A stretch of 64,000 bases of DNA. It comes from Actinomycetota bacterium. Lineage in GTDB: Bacteria; Actinomycetota; Actinomycetes; S36-B12; CAIYMF01. This document shows positions 60,891 through 64,000 of this stretch, one piece after another (within the stretch, counting starts at the first letter, position 1; every line of letters begins with the position of its first letter). The DNA lies in the NCBI GenBank assembly GCA_026393115.1, contig JAPLAU010000026.1:91921-155920 (forward strand). The letters run 5' to 3'. The position numbers and the translations under genes are program-made. A model generated the notes under the pieces. That model searched no databases. It worked only from the letters and a program-made list of their open reading frames with translations, and had not been told where the DNA came from.

Positions 60891-61643
60891 TGGTCGTTGC
60901 ACCATTCACTTCTCAGCCCGTACCTCAACATCGGATTACTCCATCCACGTGAAGTACTCGACGCTGCCCTCGCACGATTCGACCAGGGTGATGTTCCGAT
61001 TGCCTCGGCCGAAGGATTCGTGCGGCAACTGATCGGATGGCGCGAATACGTCAACGCCATGTATTGGCATCAAGACTCCGACTACAAAGAACGCAATGGT
61101 CTTGAAGCCACCAATGAACTGCTGCCTGTGTTCGATGACGCATCAATGACGTCGATGAATTGCGTGGCGTCGATCGTGCGAGATATCGACACGCGCGCGT
61201 GGGTGCATCACATTCCGCGGCTGATGGTGTTGAGCAACCTAGCCTTGCTGACCGGCACCAACCCGCAAGCGTTTCTCGCGTGGATGCGTCGACGTTTCAT
61301 CGACGCTGCCGAGTGGGTGATGGTGCCCAACGTCATCGGAATGGGTGTGCACGCCGACGGCGGCGACATGATGACTAAGCCGTATGCCGCGGGTGGTGCC
61401 TACATCGCACGCATGAGCACCTACTGCGCGCCGTGCCCTTACAACCCCAAACTGCGCACTGGCGAAACCGCGTGTCCGTTCACCACGTTGTACTGGGACT
61501 TTCTGGATCGCAACGAGCAGACCTTTGCCGGCAACCACCGCATGGCTCAGCAACTCGCCGGGCTTCGCAGGCTGAGTGATCTACCCGAGGTTCGTGACAG
61601 AGCGGCGGTCGTGCTTGAGGGGTTGGCGCGCGGCACCGTGTGA
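60891..61643 (+). pseudogene. Headless FeS-type bacterial cryptochrome/photolyase (PhrB-like), C-terminal half only
   Basis: About 250 residues match the C-terminal FAD/FeS half of the cryptochrome/photolyase-related family. Homology starts at WSLHHSLLSPYLNIGLLHP and continues through FVRQLIGWREYVNAMYW. All four expected FeS cysteines are visible: one in TSMNCVASI and three in YCAPCPYNP and GETACPF. The family is about 500 residues, so the antenna-binding N-terminal half is missing. An ATG at 60867 happens to open the frame but precedes the homology. The fragment directly abuts a hydrolase fragment, so this is a rearrangement breakpoint. Confidence 0.82.
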
Positions 61644-61663
61644 GGGTGAGACGTGCGGGATCG

Positions 61664-62707
61664 TCAGCCGAGCAGTTCGACCAGCGCTGACGAACGCGGG
61701 ACGTAGGTGACCGAGACCGGTTCGAAACCCGCCCGCTTGAGCAGGTTGTGTCCGTTGTGGTCTTCGCACCCGGTCGGCTCAGTCACGTCGCCGAGGTCGA
61801 GGACGTCGTCTGAGGCCCACGGCCACACCTGTACCGCATAGGGGTTCCGTCCCTTCCAGAGGTGACCGACGTAGTGCCGAGGGACGTTGTTCTGGGCCGC
61901 CGTCTTCACGGGCATCGTGATCGGAATGTCGAACGACTCTGCCGCAAGGAAGCCCGATACTCCCGTCAGTCCGTTGGCGGCGACGAGGCCCATTCCCTCG
62001 CGTAGGAAAGGCACGGTTCCGAATCGCTTCGCGGCCCGGCCCTTCATGACGTTGTGTCCGTCCCATGACAGATCGAAGGTGAACTCGCTCGGCTGATCCG
62101 ATAGGACGCTCGAGACCGGCTTCGGGTGTTTGGGGAAGGCTTGCATCTCGCGTCCCCACGAGATCGATAGCGGACTGTCGATCCAGAGTGAGTGCAGGAA
62201 CTGCGAGTCGCACACCGATGGCCCGAAGTTTCCGTACTGCAACGCCCATGTGGCGTCAACGCGTCCGCCCTCGCGGAAAGCCACCTTCCCGGCACTCGAG
62301 TGGTTGACGTCGAAACTCAGCACCACCTCGTTGTACGCCCCGCACACGCTGTCGTTGATGATGTTCAACCAGATCGTGGCCATCGCCTTCGGAGCCGCAT
62401 CGCCCTTGCGCTGCGCACCGACGGGGAAGACCCCCTCGTCGGCAAGTGCCTCGCTCACTACCTCCATGTCGCAGAAGCCTCGGATCAGGAACGAGGTGTA
62501 GCTCATGGCGTACCACTCGCGATCGGTCGTCAGCCCGTTCGACAAAGTGGCGGGGTGATACGAGTACTGGTTGAACCAGGCAGTGCCCGCCACCGGTCGA
62601 GCGGGAGTCGCACCCCACGCCGCGAGGTCATCGCCTGCTTCGCCTCGTGCGATTCGACTTTCAGGGACTCGCCCCGCGACGGGATCGAGAATGGGGTTCG
62701 GTTGCAT
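61664..62707 (-). CDS. Acetoacetate-decarboxylase-superfamily-like protein
   Basis: The protein is 347 residues from ATG 62707, with GAGG 8 bases upstream. The frame extends to 63277 but that part is antisense to the transporter gene. Segments such as VLSFDVNHSSAG, SISWGREMQAFPKHPKPV and GRNPYAVQVWPWASDDVL resemble the beta-barrel of acetoacetate decarboxylase-like proteins, in which GRE-x-x-GFPK is a signature; here it is GREMQAFPK. I do not see the canonical catalytic lysine pair with certainty, so enzymatic activity is uncertain. It converges with the photolyase fragment (20 bases between stops). Confidence 0.6.
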   Translation of the reverse strand: MQPNPILDPVAGRVPESRIARGEAGDDLAAWGATPARPVAGTAWFNQYSYHPATLSNGLTTDREWYAMSYTSFLIRGFCDMEVVSEALADEGVFPVGAQRKGDAAPKAMATIWLNIINDSVCGAYNEVVLSFDVNHSSAGKVAFREGGRVDATWALQYGNFGPSVCDSQFLHSLWIDSPLSISWGREMQAFPKHPKPVSSVLSDQPSEFTFDLSWDGHNVMKGRAAKRFGTVPFLREGMGLVAANGLTGVSGFLAAESFDIPITMPVKTAAQNNVPRHYVGHLWKGRNPYAVQVWPWASDDVLDLGDVTEPTGCEDHNGHNLLKRAGFEPVSVTYVPRSSALVELLG

Positions 62708-62843
62708 CGTGCACCTCGCAGTATTGGCGACCACACGAGGGCTCTCGGTGAGGAGTACACCATAGCCGCGGGGCCTAGTGTGCAGGCGAGTCACTCGAAC
62801 AACGTGGTCGCCGGCGTAGAAACCGTCACGGCATGATTGGGCT

Positions 62844-62915
62844 GTGCCGATGAGCCAAGAACCCGACTTCACTGCGTTGCTGTGTCTCCGGCAGCGTCTG
62901 CACAGGAGCGTGTGA
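62844..62915 (+). CDS. Possible 23-residue leader ORF upstream of the DMT transporter
   Basis: A GTG-start frame reads PMSQEPDFTALLCLRQRL and ends RSV with its stop 3 bases before the transporter GTG. It could be a coupling leader or the tail of a lost gene. There is no ribosome site, so this is speculative. Confidence 0.25.
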   Translation: MPMSQEPDFTALLCLRQRLHRSV

Positions 62916-62918
62916 GCC

Positions 62919-63758
62919 GTGTACGTTCTGCTCGCCCTGCTCAGTTCAGTCCTGTTCGGTGTCTGGGCTTTCGGAATCGGTCGGTACCGGGGGAGCATCT
63001 CGGTCTTCAGCGTGGTGCTCGTCAGCGCCACCGCCGCCGCAATGGTGTACCTCGTTGTCGGGCTGGCGAACGACGGGCTTGAGTTCGCCGAGGGTGACGT
63101 CTTGCGGGGCTTGGCGGGCGGTGCACTCAATGTGTCCGGCACGTTGCTCGTGCTCAAGGCTTTCCAACGCGGCCCGATGGGCGTGGTGTCCGGAGTGGCT
63201 GCTTCGAGCACCCTCGTGCCACTCGCGTACTCACTCTTGACCGGAGAGTCGCTCTCGCCCTTGGTCGTGGCGGGCATCGGCCTGATCTTCGCGGGCCTAC
63301 TGGTGTTCTACGTGCCGTCGATGAAGCGCGACCCGAATGCAGCGCGCGGTTTAGGCGCCGTAGGCCTGGCGCTCATTGCCGCGCTGTTCTACGGTCTGGC
63401 CACGGTGACTCTTGATCGGGGCTCGCTGGTCAGCATCACCGCGACGATGCTGGTGTCACAGATTCCGCAAGTGCTGGTCGCCTTCGTGATGGTGGCGTTC
63501 GTCGCGCGCAGTTGGGGAGGGTTGACGCGGCGTGCGCTCCTTCCGCTTGCCGGTGCGGGGGTGGCACTCGGGCTGGGCCAGGTGGCCTTCTTTGCTGCGG
63601 CCGGCGAGGGCAGCCTCGGTGTGGTGTCGGTCCTCGGATCCCTGAGCCCTCTGGTGACCGCGCTGCTCGCGTTGGTGTTCCTCAGCGAGAAGATGACACG
63701 CTGGCAGACGCTCGCTCTGGTGATCGTGCTGATGGGTACCTGCCTCGTGGTGGCGTAG
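62919..63758 (+). CDS. EamA/DMT superfamily transporter
   Basis: This 279-residue GTG-start membrane protein has about ten hydrophobic helices in two EamA halves. The first half opens LLALLSSVLFGVWAFGIGRY. The second half starts near LGAVGLALIAALFYGLATVTL, and each half closes with a long hydrophobic helix (for example VVAGIGLIFAGLLVFYV). It exports or imports a small metabolite such as an amino acid. It is preceded by AGGAG and followed by the repeats at the window edge. Confidence 0.85.
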   Translation: MYVLLALLSSVLFGVWAFGIGRYRGSISVFSVVLVSATAAAMVYLVVGLANDGLEFAEGDVLRGLAGGALNVSGTLLVLKAFQRGPMGVVSGVAASSTLVPLAYSLLTGESLSPLVVAGIGLIFAGLLVFYVPSMKRDPNAARGLGAVGLALIAALFYGLATVTLDRGSLVSITATMLVSQIPQVLVAFVMVAFVARSWGGLTRRALLPLAGAGVALGLGQVAFFAAAGEGSLGVVSVLGSLSPLVTALLALVFLSEKMTRWQTLALVIVLMGTCLVVA

Positions 63759-63785
63759 CGTCGAGACGTTGCGCAGCGCGTCGTC

Positions 63786-63870
63786 GGGCTTCTTTGGTCA
63801 ATCGATGCCCGTCTCGGGCTTCTTTGGTCAAGAGATGCCCCCACAGCCCGTCGTCGGGTTTCTTTGGTCG
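63786..63870 (+). repeat. Direct repeats of a TTCTTTGGTC motif upstream of the transposase
   Basis: Three copies start at about 63786, 63816 and 63855. The first two read GGGCTTCTTTGGTCAA plus (T/G)(C/A)GATGCCC; the third is GGGTTTCTTTGGTCGG. The same 21-base core occurs at 7147-7167 with one change. They could be the outer and subterminal ends of the insertion sequence. Confidence 0.7.
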
Positions 63871-63919
63871 GTGGGTTCTAGGGAGTGATGCAACACCCTG
63901 AGCGTGGAGGGGTGCTGTT

Positions 63920-64000
63920 GTGGGTGGTCGTTGGTTGGGTCGTGATGTGGAGCGGGTGTTCTGGGCGGGGATCCGTTCGGGGTTGACGATCGTGGAGGCC
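63920..64000 (+). mobile_element. Start of a probable IS30-type transposase, cut by the window end
   Basis: Twenty-seven codons from GTG 63920 read VGGRWLGRDVERVFWAGI, then RSGLTIVEA. This fits the N-terminal HTH region of actinobacterial IS30-family transposases (W-x(n)-VFW-x(n)-G-x-(T/S)-x-x-EAA). There is no full domain to confirm it. The repeated motif and inverted-repeat-like sequence just upstream support an insertion sequence end. Confidence 0.5.

Noticed and set aside
62708..63277. A 190-codon upstream extension of the acetoacetate-decarboxylase-like frame
   Set aside because: It is antisense to the DMT transporter, and a ribosome site with ATG is present at 62707.

Overview
The window looks like part of a high-GC Actinomycetota chromosome. 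Most of it is by eye about 60% G+C, GTG starts are frequent, genes are often coupled through 4-base ATGA/GTGA overlaps, and the families are typical of the phylum (WS/DGAT wax-ester synthase, a TIGR03085-type mycothiol-fold protein, a polyphosphate-glucokinase-like ROK kinase, a 10-methyl fatty acid synthesis pair). Genus cannot be read from the sequence. There is no rRNA or CRISPR array. Three tRNA genes are present: Ser-UGA, Ser-GCU and Arg-ACG.

Layout. 0-7.1 kb: a six-gene operon for branched acyl-CoA or acyclic terpene breakdown (biotin carboxylase, AtuA, TetR, acyl-CoA dehydrogenase, enoyl-CoA hydratase, M20 peptidase). 7.2-9.7 kb: a dimethylargininase-like hydrolase paired with a 2-oxoglutarate oxygenase, then a VOC protein. 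9.7-14.9 kb (minus): two lipoproteins, a GH1 glucosidase and an MFS carrier. 15-17.7 kb: three oxidoreductase or detoxification genes. 17.8-18.35 kb: tRNA-Ser, a 13-bp tandem array and three copies of a palindromic repeat; a fourth copy lies inside the atuA coding region. 18.4-24.4 kb (minus): a tightly coupled operon of amino acid dehydrogenase, ThDP enzyme, ADP-forming acyl-CoA synthetase and acyl-CoA dehydrogenase. 24.5-27.3 kb (minus): membrane sialidase plus AGE epimerase. 28-35.5 kb: lipid enzymes (WS/DGAT, CFA-type methyltransferase with its FAD partner), a ROK kinase and an IclR regulator. 35.6-39.1 kb: a tandem pair of secreted paralogues. 39.1-44.6 kb: tRNA-Ser, a toxin-antitoxin-like pair with a clear promoter/operator, deoC, a permease, a stand-alone AAA ATPase, tRNA-Arg and a double TetR protein. 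44.7-49.3 kb: a 1542-residue secreted protein with 13 Ig-like repeats.

50-60.2 kb is visibly lower in G+C and holds a self-contained catabolic island: APC permease, choline-kinase-like phosphotransferase, SDR, a GcvT-like protein, SurE, a DAO-type flavoprotein, a GntR/UTRA regulator and a flavoprotein-GcvT fusion of the dimethylglycine/sarcosine dehydrogenase type. The gene set suggests uptake and tetrahydrofolate-linked demethylation of an N-methylated compound that may be handled in phosphorylated form. The flanks are gene debris: a YciI-like pseudogene with an in-frame TAG on the left, and on the right an alpha/beta-hydrolase tail abutting a headless FeS-type photolyase. This is the best candidate for an undescribed system here. 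The window ends with an acetoacetate-decarboxylase-like protein, a DMT transporter and the first codons of a probable IS30-type transposase preceded by repeats that also occur at 7.1 kb.
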